Shown here piece by piece: positions 7,819 through 15,496 of a DNA stretch of 25,475 nucleotides. The position numbers and the translations under genes were made by a program. Each line of letters opens with the position of its first letter. The stretch's first letter is position 1. The stretch lies in the IMG/VR virus record IMGVR_UViG_3300036715_000722, positions 1-25,475 of that record; one strand, written 5' to 3'. The notes under the pieces were generated by a model. That model ran no database searches and had not been told where the DNA came from. It saw only the letters and a program-made list of their open reading frames with translations. This stretch comes from a virus.

Positions 7819-10739
7819 ATAATAACCCACCTAAAAGAGAAAGTATCGGCGACCACCGTTGAATAAACCACGAAAGAAGTATTATTAACAATAGAAGCTA
7901 CTGATAAGATTCCTACACTCGCGGCTAAAGGGGCTCCCAAAGCGCCGTTATTTCTAGTTATAAGTACTATTGAACTAGTTGTTACCGCGGTGGTGTTGAT
8001 AGTGACTCCAGTAGCGCCATTTAAAGTGCCCGTTCCCGCGGTTGAAGCTACCCCTGTTGTCTTTGCTGTTACGAGAGTCCCGGTATATTGCGTTGTTCCA
8101 CTTGTAAATGTTGGTTTAGCAGTCGCGACAGAAAATATCCCATCACTCACAGCTACGGGTGGCGTAGGGGCAGCGGAGTTTTCAATGTAAATTAATGGTA
8201 TACTAGAATTGTCAGTGCCTAAGTGCAAAGAATACCTAGGGGACGTTTTTCCTATTCCTACAAAGCACCCCGCTCCCAAGACAACTGAGTTCGAAGTTCC
8301 TACTTTTGTATTGTATCCGATAGCTGTAGCGTTTGTTAGCCCAATAACCGAAGCGTCTGCGGACGTTCCCACGAATGTACACTGAGTGTAAAGAGAAAAG
8401 CTAGATGCGGCACTGAGTCCTACGGCTACATTACTTGCCCCAGTCGTATTGTTTCGTAAAGAACTGACTCCCACACCGACATTGCTCCCACCTGTCGTGT
8501 TGTTAGTCAAAGCAGAGCTTCCTACAGCGACATTACTCGCCCCAGTCGTGTTAGCAAACATGGCGTTGAGTCCCGCAGCGACATTGCTTCCGCCAGTCGT
8601 GTTGAAATACAAGGCGTTGACTCCCACGGCGAGATTACTTACCCCAGTTGTGTTACTTCGCAAGGAATTGTTTCCCGCAGCGACATTGTCGTTGCCAGTA
8701 GTGTTGGAAAACAAGGCTTGATATCCTACAGCGGTATTATTGTCGCCTGTCGTGTTGGAAAACAAGGATTGAGATCCTACGGCGGTATGGCGTGCTCCAG
8801 TCGTGTTAAAAAGCAAAGTGCTGAGTCCTACAGCGACATTTCGTATCCCTGTTGTGTTAGAAGTCAAAGCAGAGGCTCCTACAGCGATATTCTCCCCGCC
8901 AGTCGTGTTAGCAAACATGGCACTGAGTCCTATAGCGACATTACTCGCCCCAGTCGTGTTAGAAATCAAGGCATTGAGTCCTACAGCGATATTGCTCCCG
9001 CCAGTCGTGTTGTTCTGTAAGGAATTGTTTCCCACAGCGACATTACCTCCACCAGTCGTGTTGGACACCAAGGCACTAACTCCTACAGCGACATTGCTCC
9101 CGCCAGTCGTGTTGGAAAACAAGGCATTTAGGCCTACAGCGATATTTGACAGGCCAGTCGTGTTAGCAAATAAAGCACTGAGTCCTACAGCTACATTACT
9201 TGCCCCAGTCGTATTGTTTCGTAAAGAACCGACTCCCACAGCGACATTATTGTCGCCAGTCGTGTTGGAAAACAAGGCGCTGCCCCCTATACCGATATTG
9301 TTCACGCCAGTCGTGTTATTAAACAAGGCACTGATTCCTACGGCGACATTGCTCCCGCCAGTCGTATTGGAAAACAAGGCATTTAGGCCTACAGCGATAT
9401 TTGACAGGCCAGTCGAGTTAGAATACAAGGCAAAGTTTCCTACAGCGGTATTACTGATCCCAGTCGTGTTCTGCACCAAGGAGCTACTTCCTACGGCGAC
9501 ATTATTGTCGCCAGTCGTGTTGAAATACAAGGAGCTACTTCCTACGGCGACATTATTCCCGCCAGTCGTGTTAGAAAACAAGGCTTGATGCCCTACAGCG
9601 GTATTGGTCAGCCCCGTTATGTTGGACAGCAAGGCTTGATGCCCTACAGCGGTATTTCGCATCCCCACCGTGTTGGAAAACAAGGATTTATATCCTATGG
9701 CAACATTGGACGAGCCATCCGTATTGAGAAGCAAAGTCTGATATCCTACAGCGGTATTATTGTCGCCAGTCGTGTTGGACACCAAGGCGCTGACTCCTAC
9801 AGCGACATTACTCGCCCCCGTCGTGTTAGAAGTCAAGGAGCCACTTCCTACAGCGACATTGTTCGCCCCAGTCGTGTTCAAATACAAGGAACCATATCCT
9901 ACAGCGAGATTATCATCTCCAGTCGTGTTGGAAAACAAAGCGAAGCCCCCTACAGCGATATTATTCACGCCAATCGTGTTGGACACCAAGGCGTAGCCCC
10001 CTATACCGATATTATCGGTAGTGCCCGAGGTGTCTATGCCGTTTAAAAGCGACCGCCATGACGTGCCGTTGTACGAAACTAATTGGTTCATCTCCGTATT
10101 AAAGGCAATCATTCCTGGAGCTGAAAATAACGCATCAGTTTGCGCCGTCGTCAAGCGAGAAAGTAACAAAGCTCCCGTGGTTGTTTGTATCTCAACTAAA
10201 GCCGAAGGGGTAGTAGACGAACTCGGAAGACCCCCCGTGAACAATGAACAAACTTGCTCATCGCCCCCACCTATGTCATTCAACAAAAACTCAACCGGCA
10301 TTAGAGAATCAACAAAAATAAGACCAACGCCATTAATGAAACTAACGTGCCCGAGGTTTCCTATTGCGTTAACAAGGGCGCTGGGGGCACTTAGTGCTCC
10401 AAAAGCACCTTGCAAAGGAGCCGGGACTTGGTTAATACTCACACCGCTATCTTGGATCACCGCCCCCGTTACACCATTAAAAGTAGCTATATTACTATCA
10501 ACCGCTACCCCAGGACCTACAACATCGCCGTTACCCACATTCTTCCACCCCCCATTAACATATGTCTCGAGTTCATTGGTGGTTGTGTTATATACGATAG
10601 CCCCATTAACAAGGGTAGCTGCCGGAATAGCGTCTCTTTGCGCCTCGGTTAGTTGGGGTGCGTAAAAACCGTTATCCTTATTTGTCGGACTTTCTTTAAC
10701 GGCTAAACTTGAAAAAGTGGTGATTGCTGGTCTTGGCAT
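7809..10739 (-). CDS. Giant repeat tail fibre (976 aa)
   Basis: Three regions are visible. Residues 1-80 form a head module shared with the 131-aa gene (MPRPAIT..NGFYAPQLTEAQRDAIPA..YNTTTN), followed by IATFNGVTGAVIQDSG, a fibre motif also seen in the 354-aa fibre. Residues about 237-780 consist of 32 units of a 17-residue repeat, consensus NTTGxxNVAVGxxALxS. Similar repeats occur in phage tail fibres and trimeric adhesin heads, where they make beta-roll stalks. The C-terminus (GKTSPRYSLHLG, then a Thr/Val/Ser-rich domain ending FSFRWVIINP) looks like a receptor-binding tip. The protein probably binds the host surface. The ATG at 10739 lacks a Shine-Dalgarno and is preceded directly by eight T and a hairpin, which suggests attenuation. 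Confidence 0.85.
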   Translation of the reverse strand: MPRPAITTFSSLAVKESPTNKDNGFYAPQLTEAQRDAIPAATLVNGAIVYNTTTNELETYVNGGWKNVGNGDVVGPGVAVDSNIATFNGVTGAVIQDSGVSINQVPAPLQGAFGALSAPSALVNAIGNLGHVSFINGVGLIFVDSLMPVEFLLNDIGGGDEQVCSLFTGGLPSSSTTPSALVEIQTTTGALLLSRLTTAQTDALFSAPGMIAFNTEMNQLVSYNGTSWRSLLNGIDTSGTTDNIGIGGYALVSNTIGVNNIAVGGFALFSNTTGDDNLAVGYGSLYLNTTGANNVAVGSGSLTSNTTGASNVAVGVSALVSNTTGDNNTAVGYQTLLLNTDGSSNVAIGYKSLFSNTVGMRNTAVGHQALLSNITGLTNTAVGHQALFSNTTGGNNVAVGSSSLYFNTTGDNNVAVGSSSLVQNTTGISNTAVGNFALYSNSTGLSNIAVGLNALFSNTTGGSNVAVGISALFNNTTGVNNIGIGGSALFSNTTGDNNVAVGVGSLRNNTTGASNVAVGLSALFANTTGLSNIAVGLNALFSNTTGGSNVAVGVSALVSNTTGGGNVAVGNNSLQNNTTGGSNIAVGLNALISNTTGASNVAIGLSAMFANTTGGENIAVGASALTSNTTGIRNVAVGLSTLLFNTTGARHTAVGSQSLFSNTTGDNNTAVGYQALFSNTTGNDNVAAGNNSLRSNTTGVSNLAVGVNALYFNTTGGSNVAAGLNAMFANTTGASNVAVGSSALTNNTTGGSNVGVGVSSLRNNTTGASNVAVGLSAASSFSLYTQCTFVGTSADASVIGLTNATAIGYNTKVGTSNSVVLGAGCFVGIGKTSPRYSLHLGTDNSSIPLIYIENSAAPTPPVAVSDGIFSVATAKPTFTSGTTQYTGTLVTAKTTGVASTAGTGTLNGATGVTINTTAVTTSSIVLITRNNGALGAPLAASVGILSVASIVNNTSFVVYSTVVADTFSFRWVIINP
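8400..10031 (-). repeat. 51-bp tandem coding repeat, about 32 units
   Basis: Units of exactly 51 bp (17 codons) run without any insertion or deletion from about 10031 to 8400. For example, unit starts at 9980 and 8450 are exactly 30 periods apart. On the plus strand each unit shows a recurrent CCAGTCGTGTTG..A core, and long stretches are near identical between units. Such a block can expand or contract by recombination in multiples of 17 residues without breaking the frame. Confidence 0.93.
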
Positions 10740-10747
10740 AAAAAAAA

Positions 10748-10772
10748 CTTTGGTAATTAATAATTATCAAAG
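10748..10772 (-). terminator. Terminator-like hairpin and T8 tract abutting the giant fibre start codon
   Basis: On the minus strand a 25-nt near-perfect inverted repeat (outer arms CTTTG / CAAAG, AT-rich inner stem, one wobble) is followed by eight T (10747-10740) and then immediately by the ATG of the 976-aa fibre. This has the form of an intrinsic terminator placed where a ribosome site should be. It abuts hairpin II of the leader element and shares base 10772 with it, so the two structures could compete. Confidence 0.5.
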
Positions 10773-10848
10773 CTCTTTTTAAGGATAGAACATCAACCAG
10801 GTAATATATGAATATATTACTATTGCGATTTTGAGTTTCGCAGAAACT
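10772..10848 (-). promoter_or_regulatory. Leader element copy 2 upstream of the giant fibre
   Basis: Minus strand: hairpin I AGTTTC-TGC-GAAACT (10848-10834), CAAAATCG, an inserted 20-nt palindrome (GTAATATAT-TC-ATATATTAC, 10820-10801), CTGGTTGAT, then hairpin II with stem GTTCT/AGAGC (one G-U pair) around loop ATCCTTAAAA (10791-10772). Hairpin I, the CAAAATCG box and the CCWTAAA loop match the other copies. The stem bases of hairpin II differ but still pair. Confidence 0.6.
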
Positions 10849-10859
10849 ATATAATTAGC

Positions 10860-10868
10860 AGTATAACA
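10860..10868 (-). promoter_or_regulatory. Extended -10 promoter for the giant fibre leader
   Basis: The minus strand reads TGTTATACT, a good extended -10 (TGnTATAcT), in AT-rich sequence just after the stop of the 280-aa fibre gene. Transcription would begin near 10853, a few bases before hairpin I, leaving a leader of about 110 nt. No -35 box is evident. Confidence 0.45.
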
Positions 10869-10889
10869 TATAATAAAATATAGGCTATA

Positions 10890-11732
10890 CTATATTGATA
10901 TTGATACATTCAAGTTTTGAACCGTTACAGTCGATGTGTTGGTAGCCGCTATAAAAATCTCTATATAATCATTAGTAACCCACGCCACAGGCACTGTATT
11001 AGAAATGCTCGCCACCTCACCACTTGGCACCAGCTGGCGACTTGTTGCCGGAATTAGAGCGACCCCATTTTTGTAGACGCCTATCGAGTATATACGATTT
11101 TGGCCCGTTCCCGACATGCTAACGTCAACGTTTACAAGAGCTGTAATAGGAACAGAGCCAGTATACAATAGACGATTATTTGAAGGCATCGTGAAATTAG
11201 CTAAAAAACGAGAAGTAGTTATCCCATTTATTTTTTGAAAAGCATCTGGTGTCACTATACTATTGGTAACTGCGTTATTTTCCATATATAAGCTAGCCTT
11301 TAGACTGGGGCTACCAACTAACAAATCCGCGTAAGCTTTTGTAACGGCGTCGGTAGCTAGTGTAGGTGTCGCCAAGTTTATGATCTTATTGTTATTTAAA
11401 TTGAGATTGCTTGATAGCGGGGCGGCAATATTAACGCCTCCATTTTCCAAAAAAATTATAATATCGATACCCGTAGCCTGATCGCTAAGAAAACTTTGTA
11501 GAGTTAAAGATCCATGAGTATCGGTAGAAGTTGTTGTATGCTTCCACCTAAAACCAGAAAACATATTATTTCTATATTCCATATTAAGCAGAGAGGGGAT
11601 CGCAATGGTGGGAATAAAACTATTAGTTAGCTTAAAAGCAGACAACGGTGGCGTATAATTAAATTGCTGCTCAGGCCCTAAAATATTCAGTCCCGGATTA
11701 AGTCCGGCAACTGTTATAGTACTCATCGGCAT
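10890..11732 (-). CDS. Tail fibre protein with C1q/TNF-like tip (280 aa)
   Basis: A 280-residue beta-rich protein. Residues about 107-135 read NLNLNNNKIINLATPTLATD then AVTKAYAD, a classic phage tail-fibre repeat (N..KI.NLA.P....DA..K.YVD). The C-terminal 130 residues (FTMPSNNRLLYTGSVPIT, IYSIGVYKNGVALIP, VTNDYIEIFIAATNTST) have the pattern of a C1q/TNF-like jelly-roll tip, used as a receptor-binding trimer. I chose ATG 11732 because GGAG lies 8 nt upstream; ATG 11726 is the alternative. It starts 4 nt after the preceding fibre gene, so the two are probably co-translated and may be parts of one fibre. Confidence 0.78.
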   Translation of the reverse strand: MPMSTITVAGLNPGLNILGPEQQFNYTPPLSAFKLTNSFIPTIAIPSLLNMEYRNNMFSGFRWKHTTTSTDTHGSLTLQSFLSDQATGIDIIIFLENGGVNIAAPLSSNLNLNNNKIINLATPTLATDAVTKAYADLLVGSPSLKASLYMENNAVTNSIVTPDAFQKINGITTSRFLANFTMPSNNRLLYTGSVPITALVNVDVSMSGTGQNRIYSIGVYKNGVALIPATSRQLVPSGEVASISNTVPVAWVTNDYIEIFIAATNTSTVTVQNLNVSISI

Positions 11733-11736
11733 AATG

Positions 11737-12801
11737 TTAGCTCCATATTATTTCAACGTTATCATTTAACAAATCCCAAACCCATTGCTCATTTGCTGGG
11801 GCGTCGTAACCCACTACCCAATCAGTGCCGTTGTAAATTTCAGAATTTAAAAAAGTTGTATTATATCTAACCATTCCAGGTGTAGGAGTAGCTGGTCTTT
11901 GTGCTGTAGATCCGCTAGGGAGAGTCAGTGACCCTGTTCCCGAAAATACCGGATCTGGCGCAAAAGTTGTCGCTATGGGACCACTCAATAAATCAGAAGC
12001 AGTAATATCCCCCGTAAGAATAAGATCTGTGGTTAACAATGTATTTAAAGAATTTGCAGCGTCCGTGGCAGAATCAGCGGCATTAGCAGCTTCAACCGCT
12101 GCCGCCGTAGCAGAAGCGACTGCCGCTGCTGCTGAGGCAATAGCTACCGTGGCGGATCCGCTGGCAGCGGAGGCCGCCCCCGAAGCAATAGTAGCGGAAA
12201 AACTTGCGCCTGTTGCAGAGAAGAATGCGGAAACGGCAGAATTCAAGGCCTCACCAGCCGAGCCAGCAGCATCACTTGCCGAGCCAGCAGCATCACTTGC
12301 CGAGCCAGCAGCATCACTTGCCGAGCCAGCGGCGCTAGCAGCTGAACTAGCAGCATTACTTGCCGAAGCGGCCGCCTCAGCTGCCAGCTCTTCTAAATTC
12401 GGGATCGAATATAGGCCGTCTTTAATTAGCCTGCCGGTGATACCATCCCATACAGCTATATTACCGTCCGTTGAAAAGGGTGGAGTTGGCCCACTCACAT
12501 TGCCTACTTCTGAGATGGGAGTAGTGCTAACTATACCCGCCGTATTAAATATGTAACCATCGGCCAAAGAATTTAAAACTTGTGCATTTGATAACTCTGT
12601 ATTTGGAAAACCTATAATAAATGAGGCGTCGGTCACAACATTTAAATCTCTTCTTAAGGCAATAATGTCCAATCTCATATCTATTAAAATTGGAGATGGC
12701 ATTGCAACCCCTAACAAATCCCCTACTAATACATAGTCAGGATCGGATAGTATTCGCCCTGTGACAGGCGAAATAAAGTTATACAAAACATCAAATTTCA
12801 T
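11737..12801 (-). CDS. Tail fibre protein with Ala-rich heptad stalk (354 aa)
   Basis: 354 residues. An N-terminal domain of about 100 residues may attach to the virion. A fibre motif GNIAVWDGITGRLIKDG follows at 113-129, resembling one in the 976-aa fibre. Residues 139-250 are almost entirely Ala, Ser, Gly and Asp, with tandem GSASDAA heptads at 159-180, consistent with a coiled-coil stalk. The C-terminus carries the STAQRPATPTPGMVRYNTT and YNGTDWVV signature of phage fibres. Its ATG overlaps the patatin stop as ATGA, so translation of the two is coupled. It is probably an elongated fibre; which domain binds the tail and which the host cannot be told from sequence alone. Confidence 0.8.
   Translation of the reverse strand: MKFDVLYNFISPVTGRILSDPDYVLVGDLLGVAMPSPILIDMRLDIIALRRDLNVVTDASFIIGFPNTELSNAQVLNSLADGYIFNTAGIVSTTPISEVGNVSGPTPPFSTDGNIAVWDGITGRLIKDGLYSIPNLEELAAEAAASASNAASSAASAAGSASDAAGSASDAAGSASDAAGSAGEALNSAVSAFFSATGASFSATIASGAASAASGSATVAIASAAAAVASATAAAVEAANAADSATDAANSLNTLLTTDLILTGDITASDLLSGPIATTFAPDPVFSGTGSLTLPSGSTAQRPATPTPGMVRYNTTFLNSEIYNGTDWVVGYDAPANEQWVWDLLNDNVEIIWS
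12260..12330 (-). repeat. 21-bp tandem coding repeat (3.4 units) in the fibre stalk
   Basis: Three identical 21-bp units begin at 12260, 12281 and 12302, with a partial fourth from 12323. They encode the GSASDAA heptads. Exact identity implies recent expansion or ongoing slippage, which would lengthen or shorten the stalk by one heptad at a time. Confidence 0.92.
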
Positions 12802-13841
12802 GCCGTTAAATGCCCTATAAAGTTACTTATTGCGACTATGTCGTTATTAAAATACTCTGCTGCCGTGTCTTCGTAATAAGTCATTATGGACGGGTCGGTG
12901 TTGTCTAGCTCCGTATTTAAAGAAAGGTCTAGATTAGGTTGAAAGCGATAATAATATAATTGATCCAGCGTATACTTAGACTGAAGCGATAAATTTTTTG
13001 CTATTGATTCTTGGCCACCCGTACAAGCTATATCGAATAATCCAAATATTGTTGCGATGGAATCAAAAGCAAGTGATTCAACCGGCGCAACTCGCTCATC
13101 TACTACACCTGGATCAGTTGGGTCAAACCCCATTTCTCCGATACCAGTTCCAAGTGACAATACGCAATATCTATTTGCCCGAGGTTTAATCATTTTTGCT
13201 AAATTTAAACCGAATTGAGCTGGGTTATTTTGATATACGCCACCATCAATATAATCATGACCATTTGTCGAAAGAGCCGGTAAATATATCGGTGCAGCTC
13301 CCGTAGCAAGACCTACGTTGCTTATCAATTCATTCTGACCTATAAATTCGGGATAATTAAGATTAGAAAATAGTACATAACTACTCGTATCTTCTTGATA
13401 AGACGGAATTATGACATTTGTCTTTAAGTTCTGTAGCGTGTTTGCGCCAAAAGTATCTTGTACTGTTTTGTATAGCAATCCATGGCCATAATAGTCCATA
13501 GTGGGTCCCGAAGACTGATAAAACGGGATATCCGCCGCGATTAAAGCTAATTTAGAAGCGAGTCCAGGTCTAACAGACGGCAATAAAGAGGTAAGGCTAA
13601 AAATATATGGCCCTTGCACAGTAAAAAACGGCGTCATTTGATCTAATGTTAGACCGTAAGCCAAAGCTAAAGCCATAATACCGCCGACGGAAGTGCCGCA
13701 AATTACATCAAAATTTTGCCATATATTAGCGGGATCAACGCCCCATTGCTGAACAAATCTTTTTAGAAATTCAAGCGACAGGTATCCACGTTGGCCACCT
13801 CCATCAATTTCCAATATTCTCAAAGTGCGAGGATCGCTCAT
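12798..13841 (-). CDS. Patatin-like phospholipase (347 aa)
   Basis: A complete patatin-family lipid acyl hydrolase by motif: oxyanion loop DGGGQRG at 13-19, nucleophile elbow GTSVG at 49-53 (Ser51), the conserved AAPIYLP segment at 182-188, and DGG at 199-201 (Asp199), giving an intact Ser-Asp dyad. Such enzymes act as phospholipase A on membrane lipids, and in some intracellular bacteria they help breach host membranes. There is no signal peptide, so release would be by lysis, virion association or another secretion route. I chose ATG 13841, not upstream GTG codons, since it has GGGGG upstream and overlaps the previous stop as TGATG. Its own stop overlaps the next fibre gene as ATGA. Being locked between two virion genes suggests co-expression with structural proteins. 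Confidence 0.92.
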   Translation of the reverse strand: MSDPRTLRILEIDGGGQRGYLSLEFLKRFVQQWGVDPANIWQNFDVICGTSVGGIMALALAYGLTLDQMTPFFTVQGPYIFSLTSLLPSVRPGLASKLALIAADIPFYQSSGPTMDYYGHGLLYKTVQDTFGANTLQNLKTNVIIPSYQEDTSSYVLFSNLNYPEFIGQNELISNVGLATGAAPIYLPALSTNGHDYIDGGVYQNNPAQFGLNLAKMIKPRANRYCVLSLGTGIGEMGFDPTDPGVVDERVAPVESLAFDSIATIFGLFDIACTGGQESIAKNLSLQSKYTLDQLYYYRFQPNLDLSLNTELDNTDPSIMTYYEDTAAEYFNNDIVAISNFIGHLTA

Positions 13842-14182
13842 CACGCCCCCCAATGAATGTTTTGTAATTTTAACGTTAATTGCTCGTTTTGCAAAACTTG
13901 GTTTGAACTCGGGTCAGTATAAGTACTAGGTAATCTCGGCATCGTTACAGGACGCGGATCGGCCTTTACGAGTGGCGGTCTATCTTGCTCTGAGGGCGCG
14001 TCTAAATAAGGCCTACCAACCATCAAACCATTCCATACCAAATTATCTCCACTCCATACCATTTGCCGAACCAAATCCTTATGATTAAAATCAAAACCAC
14101 TGTCATCGCACACTCCAAGTGCAGCAGGATTCTTTGGGTCAATGACGACATGTTTTCCTTTCCAACGATTAACCCAACTCAT
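13841..14182 (-). CDS. Conserved phage late protein, function unknown (113 aa)
   Basis: 113 residues with the string SWVNRWKGKHVVIDPKNPAA, then LGVCDDSGF, GRPYLDAPSEQDRPP and DPRPVTMPR. I recognise this pattern (GRPY.D.P.EQ.RPP....DP.PV..PR) from small late genes beside head-tail adaptor genes of short-tailed phages, but no function is established that I know of. The ATG follows the adaptor's TAA directly, with a GGAGAG ribosome site inside the end of the adaptor gene. Its stop overlaps the patatin start. A role as connector or tail accessory protein is likely from position. Confidence 0.72.
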   Translation of the reverse strand: MSWVNRWKGKHVVIDPKNPAALGVCDDSGFDFNHKDLVRQMVWSGDNLVWNGLMVGRPYLDAPSEQDRPPLVKADPRPVTMPRLPSTYTDPSSNQVLQNEQLTLKLQNIHWGA

Positions 14183-15238
14183 TTAAAGCTCTCCATAATT
14201 TATATCGCCGGTAATGCTTATAACGACATTCTCGGAATCTTCTATTGTTGCCAGTTTAAATGATTGCTCATATTCGCCTTTAAATAATCCGGCTTGTTGA
14301 GGATTGTATTTTAAAGCAAGGTGATAACTTAGACCCCATATCAAAGCGGGGTAAAAACGTGACGGAATCTGCAAAGCATCGGTAGAAAAAGCACCTGTAT
14401 CCTGGATCATTTGTATATAAGAATATTGCAAACAATTATATTGATCAGAAGGCGCGGGCCATAAATTAAGAACAGGGGTAATTTGACGATTCAAATAATA
14501 AATGCTTGGGCGACCTTGCAACCTCTTATTGGGATAAGTCAGATATTCATATCGGCTTACATTGCTTATCGGCATATCAAGAACGTTATTATTAAAATAA
14601 ATTTCTTGAATATTGAGCGTTGCGCCGCCAGTTTCTCTTATACGATAGGCTCTAGCATCAACGGGAGTAGGCACGTCAACCCATACAATAGCGCCTGTAA
14701 TAAAGGTTGATGCGGGAATAGTAACCAATGGTAGCCAAGCCACAGTATCTACTGAACTTTCTACTACAATAGAATAAACAGCACCGTCATTAGATTGGAC
14801 ACCTACGAAGTTAATTTGTTGCGTTACTCCAGCTCCGTAATCATAGGAAATATTTCCATTATTAGCGTTTTGAGTGCAGGCAGTTAGCGGATTGCCATCA
14901 AAAGCCTCGGCAGCTACACCCCCATTACTACTAGCAGCTACCCCATTTAGTTGACGTGTGGATGTTCTAAGATTTACTTGTATAATATCACTAACTATAA
15001 CAGGCAGCGTATATTGTACTTGAGAAGTCGCTAGTGATAGATAGCTAGCTTCAATAGTCCAGAGATTTACACTTTTGCTTATCCACTCTAAAAGCAACAA
15101 ATCAATACTTCTTCTTGCCGATGATAACTTTTGAGGGTCTGTAAATTCCCCTAAAATACCTATTCTTTCAAAGGCTTCTCTGATGATAAGCTCAACGCGA
15201 ATAGACTGAAAATTAAAAGTACCAGAGGTAGGAAGCAT
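14183..15238 (-). CDS. P22 gp4-like head-tail adaptor with discoidin-like insertion (351 aa)
   Basis: The two ends form a gp4-type adaptor that binds below the portal. Residues 12-95 read SIRVELIIREAFERIGILGE, ARRSIDLLLLEWISKSVNLW, then a YTLP..VSDIIQVNLR strand. Residues 219-335 read SNVSRYEYLTYPNKRLQGRP, TPVLNLWPAPS, then a helical WGLSYHLALKYNP segment. Between them, about 98-218 looks like an F5/8-type-C (discoidin) beta-sandwich: a SSNGG..AEAFDGNPLTACTQ opening, ISYDYG, FVGVQSND, and a closing AYRIRETGGATLNIQEIYF. Such domains often bind glycans. I chose ATG 15238 over a TTG at 15241; AAGAGA lies about 9 nt upstream. Adaptor call fairly sure; discoidin fold inferred from pattern. Confidence 0.8.
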   Translation of the reverse strand: MLPTSGTFNFQSIRVELIIREAFERIGILGEFTDPQKLSSARRSIDLLLLEWISKSVNLWTIEASYLSLATSQVQYTLPVIVSDIIQVNLRTSTRQLNGVAASSNGGVAAEAFDGNPLTACTQNANNGNISYDYGAGVTQQINFVGVQSNDGAVYSIVVESSVDTVAWLPLVTIPASTFITGAIVWVDVPTPVDARAYRIRETGGATLNIQEIYFNNNVLDMPISNVSRYEYLTYPNKRLQGRPSIYYLNRQITPVLNLWPAPSDQYNCLQYSYIQMIQDTGAFSTDALQIPSRFYPALIWGLSYHLALKYNPQQAGLFKGEYEQSFKLATIEDSENVVISITGDINYGEL

Positions 15239-15259
15239 CAAGACGTCTCTTTTTAATTA

Positions 15260-15487
15260 TTATTTATGTCCAAATCCCCTTAATGTCTCAGCTAAATTGG
15301 CTCTTTTTCTGGTTAGAGGGTTTTGAGAACGCTCGGCTTTTTCTAGTTTTTTCTCAGGGATTTTCTTACCCTCAGGAACTCCTAAAGCTTTATGTAAAGC
15401 GCCTTTGTGTTCCGGGTTAATAGCCCCTTGAATCCAGTTTTTTCCAGATTTCGCCATTACTTCTCTTTTTGCTCTACTATGTGACAT
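15260..15487 (-). CDS. Small basic conserved phage protein (75 aa)
   Basis: 75 residues, very basic: KNWIQGAINPEHKGALHKAL, then GVPEGKKIPEKKLEKAER and RKRANLAETLRGFGHK. This KNWI.GAI..PGALH..LGV..G..IP..KL.KA pattern is widespread among short phage and prophage proteins next to head or tail genes, with no settled function. Net charge and size would suit nucleic-acid binding, but that is inference. A good AAGGA ribosome site lies 6 nt before the ATG, overlapping the stop of the preceding gene. Confidence 0.75.
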   Translation of the reverse strand: MSHSRAKREVMAKSGKNWIQGAINPEHKGALHKALGVPEGKKIPEKKLEKAERSQNPLTRKRANLAETLRGFGHK

Positions 15488-15496
15488 ATTAAATCC

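Noticed and set aside
8400-10031. CRISPR-like regular spacing
   Set aside because: The 51-bp periodicity is entirely coding, has no spacer/repeat alternation and no cas genes nearby.
8449-10046. Several long plus-strand reading frames across the fibre repeat block (up to 261 codons)
   Set aside because: They arise because the 51-bp unit is a multiple of three and free of stops in other frames. They have no ribosome sites and give low-complexity repeats, while the minus-strand frame is a coherent fibre.
10021-10665. 214-codon plus-strand frame opposite the fibre N-terminus
   Set aside because: Antisense shadow of the fibre gene, which has recognisable motifs; no ribosome site or protein-like pattern.
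11975-12556. 193-codon Ala/Glu-rich plus-strand frame
   Set aside because: Shadow of the GC-richer Ala/Ser stalk repeats of the 354-aa fibre gene.
12998-13189. Small plus-strand frame opposite the patatin gene
   Set aside because: Antisense to a gene with an intact catalytic motif set; no promoter or ribosome site.
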